Shown here: piece after piece, positions 57,537 through 64,000 of the stretch | How the letters are laid out: the number at the start of each line of letters is the position of its first letter | How positions within the stretch are numbered: position 1 is the stretch's first letter | Assembly (NCBI RefSeq): GCF_040640155.1 | Contig: NZ_JBFABE010000013.1 | Span: 62,001 to 126,000 of the forward strand | Direction: 5' to 3' | Length of the DNA stretch: 64,000 nt | Source: Streptosporangium sp040640155 | GTDB lineage: Bacteria; Actinomycetota; Actinomycetes; Streptosporangiales; Streptosporangiaceae | Program-made: the position numbers and the translations under genes | Notes under the pieces: generated by a model | The model's database searches: none | What the model saw: only the letters and a program-made list of their open reading frames with translations | What the model was told of the DNA's origin: nothing

Positions 57537-58205
57537 GTGCGAAGCTCGTTCTTCGGAAACCTCGATCAGGGTCATCTGCCCGGCCACTTCACGCTGCAGA
57601 ACGCCAAGATGCTGCGGGTGCACCTGAACGGGGAGGTGATGGCCCGGCAGGGGTCGATGGTCGCCTTCCAGGGGCAGATGGACTTCGACTACGAGGGCGC
57701 CGGGGGGGTGGGCCGGTTCCTGAAGAAGATGGTCACCGGCGAGGGCGCGCCGCTGATGCGCGTCCGCGGCCAAGGGGTGATCTTCATCGCCTCCAACGCC
57801 GACGACGTGCACCTGTTCTACCTGGAGAACGAGGCGCTCACCGTCAACGGCACCAACCTGCTCGCCTTCGACCCGCAGCTCACCTGGGACATCCAGCGCG
57901 TGCAGGGCGCGGGTGTCGCCACCGGCGGCCTGTTCAACACCACGATCACCGGGACCGGCTGGGTGGCCGTCACCGCGCACGGCGCCCCGGTGCTGCTCGA
58001 CACCGCCCAGGCGCCGACCTTCGCCGACAGCCAGTCCGCGGTCTGCTGGAGCGCCGGTCTCCAGGTGGGCGTCAACCGCACCGTGAAGGTGGCGGCGCTC
58101 ATCGGGCGCGGAAGCGGCGAGGCCGCGCAGCTCGCGTTCCGCGGGGAGGGCTTCGTGCTCGTCCAGGCGAGCGAGGGGCCGATCGTCCCGCACGCCTCGG
58201 GCTGA
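57537..58205 (+). CDS. AIM24 family protein
   Basis: This is a 222-residue AIM24/DUF124 beta-sandwich protein (FTLQNAKMLRVHLNGEVMARQGSMVAFQGQMDFDYEG, GQGVIFIASNADDVHLFYLENEALTVNGTNLLAFDPQLTWDIQRV, LFNTTITGTGWVAVTAHGAPVLLD). The GTG at 57537 has a GAGAGG site eight bases upstream. Function is unknown in bacteria; a mitochondrial relative is linked to membrane organisation. It is divergent from the reductase gene across 177 bp that show no other feature. Confidence 0.92.
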   Translation: MRSSFFGNLDQGHLPGHFTLQNAKMLRVHLNGEVMARQGSMVAFQGQMDFDYEGAGGVGRFLKKMVTGEGAPLMRVRGQGVIFIASNADDVHLFYLENEALTVNGTNLLAFDPQLTWDIQRVQGAGVATGGLFNTTITGTGWVAVTAHGAPVLLDTAQAPTFADSQSAVCWSAGLQVGVNRTVKVAALIGRGSGEAAQLAFRGEGFVLVQASEGPIVPHASG

Positions 58206-58310
58206 GCCCGCCCACGGGGGCCTCACACCGCCCCCTCCCGCGATCGCCGGGCCGAGCCTCCGGGGCCCCGGCCCGAGGCCGCCCACGGTCGACCCGAACC
58301 CTCCTGAGCC

Positions 58311-58343
58311 AAGCCGAGCCCAGCCGAGCCCTGCCGAGCCCTG
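58311..58343. repeat. 10-bp tandem repeat, about three copies, between convergent genes
   Basis: AAGCCGAGCC, CAGCCGAGCC and CTGCCGAGCC follow one another, then a partial copy. It lies outside coding sequence and its unit is not a multiple of three, unlike the repeats inside genes. Confidence 0.8.
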
Positions 58344-58353
58344 CGCCCGGCGG

Positions 58354-59682
58354 TCAGGCCCTGGCCTGGATCAGCGCGTGGGTGCCGGTGGTCAGCCAGG
58401 GGCGCCCCGCGCGCTCCAGCGCCTCGACGGTCTCGGCGGTCAGGCCGACCGCGACCTCGGACTTCAGGGTGCGCAGCGCCGCGACCGGGCCGGGGAAGTA
58501 CGCGGTGGCCTCGGCGAAGGGGGTGGTGTGCGGCCAGGCCCGGTCCCCGACGAGGCGGCGGTAGTTCAGGTCACCCTTCATGATCGTCAACGAGGCGGAC
58601 GCGAAGTCGTCGCGCATGCCGACCGGCATCTCGCGGTAGGGCAGCGGCGAGCAGGAGAAGGCGTGCGCCCGCAGCACCAGCCGGTCCGACCCGATCGCCG
58701 TCCGCAGCCTCTCCGCGACCCGTCCCGCCTCGCCGCCCGCGGCCGACATCCGCCGCAGGCAGGCCAGCACGTCGGTCACGGTGGCGTCGGACACGTAGTA
58801 CGGCAGGGGCTTGACGTGCAGGATCACCTGGCCCGTCCCGCGCGCGTGCAGCAGGTGGTCGATCAGGACGAGGTCGGGCAGCAGCTCGCTCCCGGCGTTG
58901 TCGGCGACCAGGCAGACCCGCGCGGCGGCGGTCAGCGACCACAGCAGCGCGCTGTCGTCGGCCACCAGCCCGGACTCGCGGTCGGCGAGATCGGGCCCCG
59001 CCGAGATCCGGAACACCAGGTCGGCCCGGTTGCCCCACAGCGCCCTGAGGATCAGCGCCTGGGCCCGCTCACCGGCGGGCCCCCCGCCCGGCGCGTCGAG
59101 AGCGCGGAGCTCGCGGAGCTCGCGGAGCTCGCGGAGCTCGTCGTCGACCGCCTCCCCCATCAGCTCGGCGTGCTTGAAGGGCTCGAACGGGTCGACGCCG
59201 CGCCAGGGCCCCGGCTCGAAGTAGCCGACCGCCGACAGCAGCCTGCGGTAGAAGTAGCTCTCGGCCCACAGGAACGGCACCTCGTCCCAGCGCCGCCCCA
59301 GGTGGCCGCGGTCCCAGCTCTCCCAGAGGTCGCGGTCGTGCGCGGAGGCCTCCAGCGGCCGCATGACCCCCTCGATCTCCTCCCGGAGCGCGTCGAGCGC
59401 CCGGTTCACCCGGCTGTCGTACGGCGTGGCGTCGCGGACCCTCTCGATGAGGGAGGGGTGGCGTTCGTGCAGCACCCGCCAGGGAAAGGAGCCGGGAACG
59501 TCGCTCAGCAACTCCGGCGGATCGCAAGGCCCGGAGACTCCGGAGGAACCCGATGACCCCGGAAGTCCCGGAGAACCCGAGGGACCCGAGGGACCCGAGG
59601 GACCCGGAAGCCCCGGAGACCCCGGCGGCGCCGAGACCTCCGAGGGCGTCGCGGGCCGTTCCCGGGCATCACCGTCTGCCAT
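58354..59682 (-). CDS. DUF89/ARMT1-like damage-control phosphatase family protein
   Basis: This is a 442-residue DUF89 protein. Signature sites are DNAGSELLPDLVLIDHLL and MKGDLNYRRLVGD, the metal and phosphate-binding residues of the family; SYFYRRLLSAVGYF precedes them. Members hydrolyse damaged or unwanted phosphometabolites with a divalent metal. The N-terminal 50 residues are a collagen-like Gly/Pro/Ser tail and an ELRELRELRELR insert sits near residue 190. The ATG has an AGGGAGA site. It is divergent from an XRE-cupin regulator gene 96 bp away. Confidence 0.88.
   Translation of the reverse strand: MADGDARERPATPSEVSAPPGSPGLPGPSGPSGPSGSPGLPGSSGSSGVSGPCDPPELLSDVPGSFPWRVLHERHPSLIERVRDATPYDSRVNRALDALREEIEGVMRPLEASAHDRDLWESWDRGHLGRRWDEVPFLWAESYFYRRLLSAVGYFEPGPWRGVDPFEPFKHAELMGEAVDDELRELRELRELRALDAPGGGPAGERAQALILRALWGNRADLVFRISAGPDLADRESGLVADDSALLWSLTAAARVCLVADNAGSELLPDLVLIDHLLHARGTGQVILHVKPLPYYVSDATVTDVLACLRRMSAAGGEAGRVAERLRTAIGSDRLVLRAHAFSCSPLPYREMPVGMRDDFASASLTIMKGDLNYRRLVGDRAWPHTTPFAEATAYFPGPVAALRTLKSEVAVGLTAETVEALERAGRPWLTTGTHALIQARA
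59104..59139 (-). repeat. 9-bp tandem repeat, four copies, in the DUF89 gene
   Basis: GCGGAGCTC is repeated four times without error, encoding ELRELRELRELR. The frame is preserved. Confidence 0.93.
59572..59607 (-). repeat. 9-bp tandem repeat in the DUF89 N-terminal tail
   Basis: GGGACCCGA occurs at 59581 and 59590 and, with one change, at 59599, after a degenerate copy at 59572. It encodes the GPSGPSGPSG tail. Confidence 0.88.
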
Positions 59683-59778
59683 TTCCGTCTCCCTTTTGAC
59701 GCATGACGACTCTTGCTATGAAATATGTTTGGCTACAGCGAACAGGCGGCCACGCCGCTCGACGGAGGGGAGCCGCAG

Positions 59779-60408
59779 GTGGGCACATCGGAGCGCCGTG
59801 GCGGTGCGGAACCGGACCGCCACGACGCCGTCGGAGCCCGGATGCGGCAGTTCCGCAAGGAGCGCGGTCTGACACTACGCGGTCTGGCCACCCACTCCGG
59901 GCTCTCGATCGGGTTTCTCTCGCAGGTCGAGAGGGGCATCTCCTCCATCGGCCTGACCGCGCTCAACAGCGTGGCCACCGCGCTCGACCGGAGCGTGGCC
60001 GAGTTCTTCAACGACGCGCCGGCCGAGGAGAGGGAGGAGGAGACGCGGGCACCGGTCTCCTCGCTGCCGAGCCACTTCACCCTCACCCGGTCCAGCACGG
60101 CCGCCACCGAGTACATCTCGGGCCAGCAGACCTACCGCATGCTCTCGGCCAGGGGCCCGAACCTGGTGCTCGAACCGCTGCTGGTGCACATCGCGCCCGG
60201 CGGCAGGCGGGAGAACTCCTACGGCCACGCCGGCGAGGAGTTCGCCTTCGTGCTGGAGGGCGAGCTGCTGTACGAGGTCGACGGCGTCGAGCACAGGCTC
60301 CACCCGGGCGACAGCGTCCACCTCAGGTCGACCGTCCCGCACAGCATGTTCAACGACACCGACCGGGTCACCACGGTCGTGTCCGTGGTCACGCCCCGCC
60401 TCTTCTGA
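59779..60408 (+). CDS. XRE-family regulator with cupin domain
   Basis: This is a 209-residue regulator. The helix-turn-helix reads VGARMRQFRKERGLTLRGLATHSGLSIGFLSQVERGISSIGLTALNSVATAL, and the C-terminal cupin (PNLVLEPLLVHIAPGGRRENSYGHAGEEFAFVLEGELLYEVDGVEHRLHPGDSVHLRSTVPHSMFN) would bind a small ligand. The GTG at 59779 has a GGAGGGG site eight bases upstream; an ATG at 59725 gives a longer form without one. It overlaps the end of the convergent kynurenine monooxygenase gene by 20 bp. Targets are unknown but the kynurenine operon is a candidate. Confidence 0.9.
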   Translation: MGTSERRGGAEPDRHDAVGARMRQFRKERGLTLRGLATHSGLSIGFLSQVERGISSIGLTALNSVATALDRSVAEFFNDAPAEEREEETRAPVSSLPSHFTLTRSSTAATEYISGQQTYRMLSARGPNLVLEPLLVHIAPGGRRENSYGHAGEEFAFVLEGELLYEVDGVEHRLHPGDSVHLRSTVPHSMFNDTDRVTTVVSVVTPRLF

Positions 60409-61744
60409 GGCGTCGCGACCACCCGACGGCCATCGCCGCCGCGACCGGCACGCCGAGCGCCGCGCTGAGGGCCACGGCCGCGACCGCCCGGTTCTGGCGG
60501 GCGATCCGGCGCCGGACGTCGGCGTAGGGGACCGTGCTGAACGACACGAGCTCGTAGCGGGAGACGTAGCGGCCCGGCAGCAGCCGCTCCAGGCCGTGCT
60601 CGAGGCGCTTGCGCAGCAGGAACGACCGGGAGGCGACCTTGTCGCGCATCTCCACGAAGTTCTCCAGCGCGAGCTCGGCGATGGTGTCGGCGTGCTCCTT
60701 GCGGCGGGTCCCGTACAGCTCCAGGGCGGCGGGGAAGTCGTCGCCGGTCTCCTCCAGGCAGCGGTCGAGCTCCACGCAGTCCTCGAAGCCGCAGTTGGCC
60801 CCCTGGCCGTAGAAGGGCACGATGGCGTGGGCCGCGTCCCCGAGCAGCCCGGTCACGGCGCCGGCGCCGCGCACGTGCCAGGGGCGGGTCCGCACGGTGA
60901 CCAGGCGCCCGATCGGGTTGCAGGCGTAGTCGTCGGCGAGGCCGGGCATGAGGGCGTGGGCGTCGGCGTAGCGGGCGGCGAAGAACTCCTCGAACCGCTC
61001 GGCGGTGTCCAGCTCCTCGAAGCTGCCGGGCCCGGTCCTGGGCCAGAACAGCGTGCAGGTGAAGGACCTGTCCGGGTTGGGCAGCGCGATCATCATGGCC
61101 CTGCCGCGCGGCCAGATGTGCAGCGCGCCCGGGTCCAGGGCGAAGTCGCCGTCGCGCGCCGGGATCGTCAGCTCCTTGTAGCCGTAGTCGAGCTGGTCCT
61201 GCGTGACCTCGACGCCCCCGAGGAGCAGCAGCCGCCCGCGCACCGCGCTGTGGGCGCCGTCGGCGGCGAGCACGACCGTGGCGGTACGGGTGACCGGCCC
61301 GCCGGGCGTGTCGAAGTCCATCCGGCCGGAGTCGGCGTCGTACCCGGTCAGCCGGTGCTCGAACAGGGCCCGGACGCCGGGCATGGCCAGGGCCGCGTCC
61401 AGCAGGGTGCGGTTGAGGTCGGAGCGGCTGATGGAGTTGATCGCCCGCTCCCCCGTGGCGCTGTAGGACTGGAAGCCGAGCGCGCCGTCGGGGGCGTGCA
61501 TCATCCGGCCCGACATCGGCAGCGCCGCCTCCAGCACTGCGCCCTCCAGCCCGATCCGGCGCAGCGCGTCGATCCCCCGTTCGGAGATGGCCAGGTTGAT
61601 CGAGCGCCCGCGCTCCGGCGCCGCCGTGCGCGGGTCGGGCCTGCGCTCGTACAGCACGACCCGGTGGCCGCGCCGGGCCAGGTAACACGCCGTCAGGCAG
61701 CCGACCAGCCCGGCGCCGACCACCGCGACCTCCTCGGGCCTCAT
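60389..61744 (-). CDS. kmo: Kynurenine 3-monooxygenase
   Basis: This is a 451-residue FAD-dependent KMO that hydroxylates L-kynurenine to 3-hydroxykynurenine with NADPH and O2. The FAD motif is VAVVGAGLVGCLTACYLARRGHRVVLYERRPDPR, followed by RSINLAISERGIDALRRIGL, the ADGAHSAVR segment and GLLGDAAHAIVPFYGQGANCGFEDC. A hydrophobic stretch (AVAAVALSAALGVPVAAAMAVGW) closes the protein and resembles the membrane anchor of larger KMOs. Its ATG overlaps the kynureninase stop (ATGA), so the two act together. Confidence 0.94.
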   Translation of the reverse strand: MRPEEVAVVGAGLVGCLTACYLARRGHRVVLYERRPDPRTAAPERGRSINLAISERGIDALRRIGLEGAVLEAALPMSGRMMHAPDGALGFQSYSATGERAINSISRSDLNRTLLDAALAMPGVRALFEHRLTGYDADSGRMDFDTPGGPVTRTATVVLAADGAHSAVRGRLLLLGGVEVTQDQLDYGYKELTIPARDGDFALDPGALHIWPRGRAMMIALPNPDRSFTCTLFWPRTGPGSFEELDTAERFEEFFAARYADAHALMPGLADDYACNPIGRLVTVRTRPWHVRGAGAVTGLLGDAAHAIVPFYGQGANCGFEDCVELDRCLEETGDDFPAALELYGTRRKEHADTIAELALENFVEMRDKVASRSFLLRKRLEHGLERLLPGRYVSRYELVSFSTVPYADVRRRIARQNRAVAAVALSAALGVPVAAAMAVGWSRRLRRGGA

Positions 61745-63135
61745 GACGGGGTCACCTCCGCGGCGAGCGCGTCGGCCGCCCGCCAGCAGTCGTGGAACGT
61801 GGAGTACATCGGCACCGGGGCGAGCCGGATGACGTCCGGGCGCCGCACGTCGGCGAGGACGCCGTGGACCCGGTGCAGCCGGTCGGCGAGACCGGTGGCG
61901 TCAGCGTCCCCGCCGCCCCCGCCGCCCCCGGCGCCGCCGCCCACCCGCAGGGAGAGCTGGGCCCCGCGCCGGGCCGGGTCGGAGGGGGTGACGATCTCCA
62001 GCGGGCGGTCCCGGACCACCTCGGCGAGCAGCGCCTCCAGGTACCCGGTGAGCGCCAGGCTGCGTTCGCGCAGCGCCGCCATCCCGGTCTCGGCGAACAT
62101 CCGCAGCGAGACCCGGACGGGGGCCATGGCCAGGATCGGCGGGTTGGAGATCTGCCAGGCGTCGGCCGTGGGGACGGGCACCAGCTCGGGCCGCATCTCG
62201 AAGCGGGTCGCCTGCTCGGTGCTCCACCACCCGGCCAGCCGGGGCAGGTCCGGATCGGTCACGTGGCGCCGGTGCACGAAGCACCCCGCGACCGCGCCCG
62301 GACCGGCGTTGAGGTACTTGTACGAGCACCAGGCCGCGAAGTCCACGTCCCAGTCGTGCAGCGCGAGCGGCACGTTGCCGACCGCGTGCGCCAGGTCCCA
62401 GCCCACCCGGCACCCGGCCGCGTGACCGGCGGCGGTGACGGCCGGGATGTCGAGGAACTCACCGGTCAGGTAGTTGACCCCGCCCAGCAGGACGAGCGCC
62501 ACCCGGTGTCCCTCGCGGGCCAGGTAGCCGACGATGTCCTCGGTGCGCAGGCAGTCCTCACCCGGGCGGGGGCGCAGGCGGACCACGGTCTCGTCGGGGT
62601 CGAGGCCGTGGTGGACGGCCTGGCTGCGGACCGCGTAGCTGTCGGAGGAGAAGGCGTGGTCCTCGATGACGATGCGGGTGCGCTCGCCCGCCGGGCGGTA
62701 GAACGTCGCCATCATCAGGTGCAGGTTGACCGTGAGGGAGTTCATCACCACCGTCTCCTCGGGGGCGGCGCCCACCAGCGCGGCGGCGTCCTCGCGCAGT
62801 TCGGCGTGGTAGGGCAGCCAGGGGTGGGCCGCCCGGTGGTGCCCCTCGACCGCGTGCAGCGCCCAGTCGTCCAGTTCGGCCTGGACCGCGGCGCGGACGG
62901 CGCGGGGCTGCAGGCCCAGCGAGTTGCCCGCGAAGTAGGCGACCTCGGGGTGGCGGGCCGAGGCGGGCAGGGGCGGCAGGAGGAACTCGGCCCGGCGGCA
63001 GACCGTGTCCCGGGCGTCGGCGGCCAGCGCGGCCCGCTCACCCTCCTCGCCGAGCCCGGCGAGCGGCGGGGCTCCCGCGCCGGGCCCGTGGACCGGCGTG
63101 ACCCGCCCGCCCCTCTCGGCGGTGCGCTCGATCAT
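61741..63135 (-). CDS. kynU: Kynureninase
   Basis: This is a 464-residue PLP-dependent kynureninase, which cleaves kynurenine or 3-hydroxykynurenine to anthranilate or 3-hydroxyanthranilate plus alanine. YFAGNSLGLQPRAV, HPWLPYH, the PLP pocket VGWDLAHAVGN (Asp247), and the Schiff-base Lys273 in WCSYKYLNAGPG are present. The ATG at 63135 has a GAAGGAGA site. A poly-Gly insert (GGGAGGGGGGGDADATG) interrupts the C-terminal domain. With kmo it forms a two-gene operon; tryptophan dioxygenase is not in the window. Confidence 0.94.
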   Translation of the reverse strand: MIERTAERGGRVTPVHGPGAGAPPLAGLGEEGERAALAADARDTVCRRAEFLLPPLPASARHPEVAYFAGNSLGLQPRAVRAAVQAELDDWALHAVEGHHRAAHPWLPYHAELREDAAALVGAAPEETVVMNSLTVNLHLMMATFYRPAGERTRIVIEDHAFSSDSYAVRSQAVHHGLDPDETVVRLRPRPGEDCLRTEDIVGYLAREGHRVALVLLGGVNYLTGEFLDIPAVTAAGHAAGCRVGWDLAHAVGNVPLALHDWDVDFAAWCSYKYLNAGPGAVAGCFVHRRHVTDPDLPRLAGWWSTEQATRFEMRPELVPVPTADAWQISNPPILAMAPVRVSLRMFAETGMAALRERSLALTGYLEALLAEVVRDRPLEIVTPSDPARRGAQLSLRVGGGAGGGGGGGDADATGLADRLHRVHGVLADVRRPDVIRLAPVPMYSTFHDCWRAADALAAEVTPS

Positions 63136-63305
63136 CGTGTCATCTCCTTCGTCCCCCTCATGTTCACTCATGCTGAACTCAGGTGAAATCAGGAGCGCGA
63201 GATGATTCGGGGGATTCGCTTTACGGACGGAAGGTTCTGCGGGCATCCGGTTTCGGGATGACGGAGCGTCACGCCCGGGTGCCCGCGAGAGGTATACCCG
63301 TCCAG

Positions 63306-63357
63306 GTCACCCCCGTCACCCCCGTCACCTCGTCACCCCGTCACCCCTGTCACCTCG
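63306..63357. repeat. GTCACC(CC) short tandem repeat
   Basis: Eight- and nine-base units containing CGTCACCCC repeat several times between the partial LLM gene and the kynurenine operon. The remaining sequence of 63136-63305 must hold the kynU promoter. Confidence 0.75.
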
Positions 63358-63364
63358 TCCGCCG

Positions 63365-64000
63365 TCACGTCCGCGGCCTCGGGGAGCGGTCCAGCAGCGG
63401 CAGCACCGCGCCGCCCAGCAGTTCCACGCCGCCGTCGTCGGTGAGGCCGTGCGGGGTGCCGAACTCCACCCGGTGCGCGCCCGCGTCGATCAGGGCCTGG
63501 GCCTGGGCGGCCACCTGCTCCGGGGTGCCGGAGAAGGCGAACAGGTCGAGCACGTCGTCGGGGATCAGCCTCCCGGCCTCCTCGTCCCGCCCGGTGTCGA
63601 CCAGTTCCTTGACCCGGACGAGCAGGTCGGCGGGGATCCGCGCGGTCGGGTCGAGGTCGGCGACCACGGCGAGGTACATGGCGACCTCGCTGCGGGCCCT
63701 GGCGCGGGCCGCGGCCCCGTCCGTGTCCACCACGGTCACCGCGCCCAGCACGACGCCGATCTCGCCGGGGTCCCGTCCGGCGGCGACGGCCCCGGCCGCG
63801 ACCCGCTCGCGGATCACCCCGACCATGGCCGGGTTCGCGCTGCCGCCCACCTTGATCTCGTCGGCGATCCGCCCGGCCAGCGCCGCGCCCTTCGGCCCCC
63901 AGGCCCCGAGGAGCAACGGCGGGCGGGGACGGTACACCGGGTAGCGCAGCCGGGTACCGGGCGCGAGACGGAACATCTCCCCCTCGAAGCCCTCGGCCAT
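63365..64000 (-). CDS. LLM-class F420-dependent oxidoreductase, C-terminal part (start outside window)
   Basis: The 211 or so residues seen are the C-terminal two-thirds of a luciferase-like monooxygenase, probably using F420 (RPPLLLGAWGPKGAALAGRIADEIKVGGSANP, GEIGVVLGAVTVVDTDGAAARARARSEVAMYLAVVADLDP, FSGTPEQVAAQAQALIDAGAHRVEFGTPHGL). The family starts earlier, so the true start lies beyond 64000. It resembles methylenetetrahydromethanopterin-reductase-like LLM proteins. The substrate is unknown. It is encoded upstream of and in the same direction as kynU. Confidence 0.88.
   Translation of the reverse strand: MAEGFEGEMFRLAPGTRLRYPVYRPRPPLLLGAWGPKGAALAGRIADEIKVGGSANPAMVGVIRERVAAGAVAAGRDPGEIGVVLGAVTVVDTDGAAARARARSEVAMYLAVVADLDPTARIPADLLVRVKELVDTGRDEEAGRLIPDDVLDLFAFSGTPEQVAAQAQALIDAGAHRVEFGTPHGLTDDGGVELLGGAVLPLLDRSPRPRT

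Noticed and set aside
1..64000. Prophage, insertion sequence or genomic-island signals
   Set aside because: No transposase, integrase, attachment duplication or tRNA gene was found, and base composition is even apart from short promoter zones.

Overview
The window is very GC-rich, gene-dense DNA from an actinomycete, most likely a Streptosporangiaceae-type filamentous genus. This rests on GTG/TTG starts behind GA-rich ribosome sites, chains of ATGA/GTGA gene overlaps, F420/LLM oxidoreductases, a DUF397/XRE/ATPase trio, IdeR-type iron boxes and a SoxR box. No tRNA, rRNA, insertion sequence, phage or CRISPR array was found. Both edges cut genes: hydantoinase A on the left and an LLM oxidoreductase on the right.

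Layout. 1-3.1 kb: hydantoinase A/B pair whose 3' end collides with a Uma2-family gene. 3.1-7.2 kb: cobalamin uptake and salvage operon (btuF-btuC-btuD-cbiZ) behind a cobalamin riboswitch. 7.3-13.1 kb: a tightly overlapping five-gene oxidative operon (PhyH dioxygenase, phosphotriesterase-like hydrolase, P450, SDR, Gfo/Idh) divergent from a frameshifted LLM oxidoreductase; the shared promoter carries two perfect CAAGCGCTTG palindromes of KstR2-like form. 13.2-17.1 kb: histidine phosphatase, an unknown two-lobed protein, and a whiJ-like XRE/DUF397/ATPase locus. 17.2-19.6 kb: helicase-associated-domain protein. 19.6-24 kb: iron-siderophore uptake, with a binding protein divergent from two permeases and an ATPase across two iron boxes. 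24-31.5 kb: DUF885 hydrolase, GroES-like protein, secreted propeller-like protein, DrrAB-type exporter with its TetR repressor, and a PucR regulator. 31.7-37.8 kb: small secreted protein, PGPGW membrane protein, a large secreted GH74-FN3-FN3-CBM2 xyloglucanase, and SoxR divergent from a PPOX enzyme. 37.9-43.7 kb: LacI regulator and a GH51 arabinofuranosidase with its sugar ABC importer. 43.7-53.3 kb: patatin, P-loop kinase, LysR regulator with a secreted S1 protease, ROK regulator, GNAT and unknowns. 53.3-57.4 kb: two GT9 glycosyltransferases and separate RibD-like reductase and deaminase genes. 57.5-64 kb: AIM24, DUF89, XRE-cupin regulator, kynureninase and kynurenine monooxygenase, and the partial LLM enzyme.

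Functional logic. Three systems fit a soil saprophyte: plant polysaccharide degradation (GH74, GH51 plus importer, secreted protease), metal and cofactor acquisition (B12 and siderophore importers), and a detoxification or catabolic operon that may act on a lipid, terpenoid or steroid-like substrate (inferred).

A striking window-wide trait is short in-frame tandem repeats (9, 12 or 45 bp units) in N-terminal tails or surface linkers of at least eight otherwise ordinary genes. Other highlights are a chain of three overlapping five-codon ORFs in front of a GT9 gene and CCATAACGT repeats that tie a LysR gene to a secreted protease.
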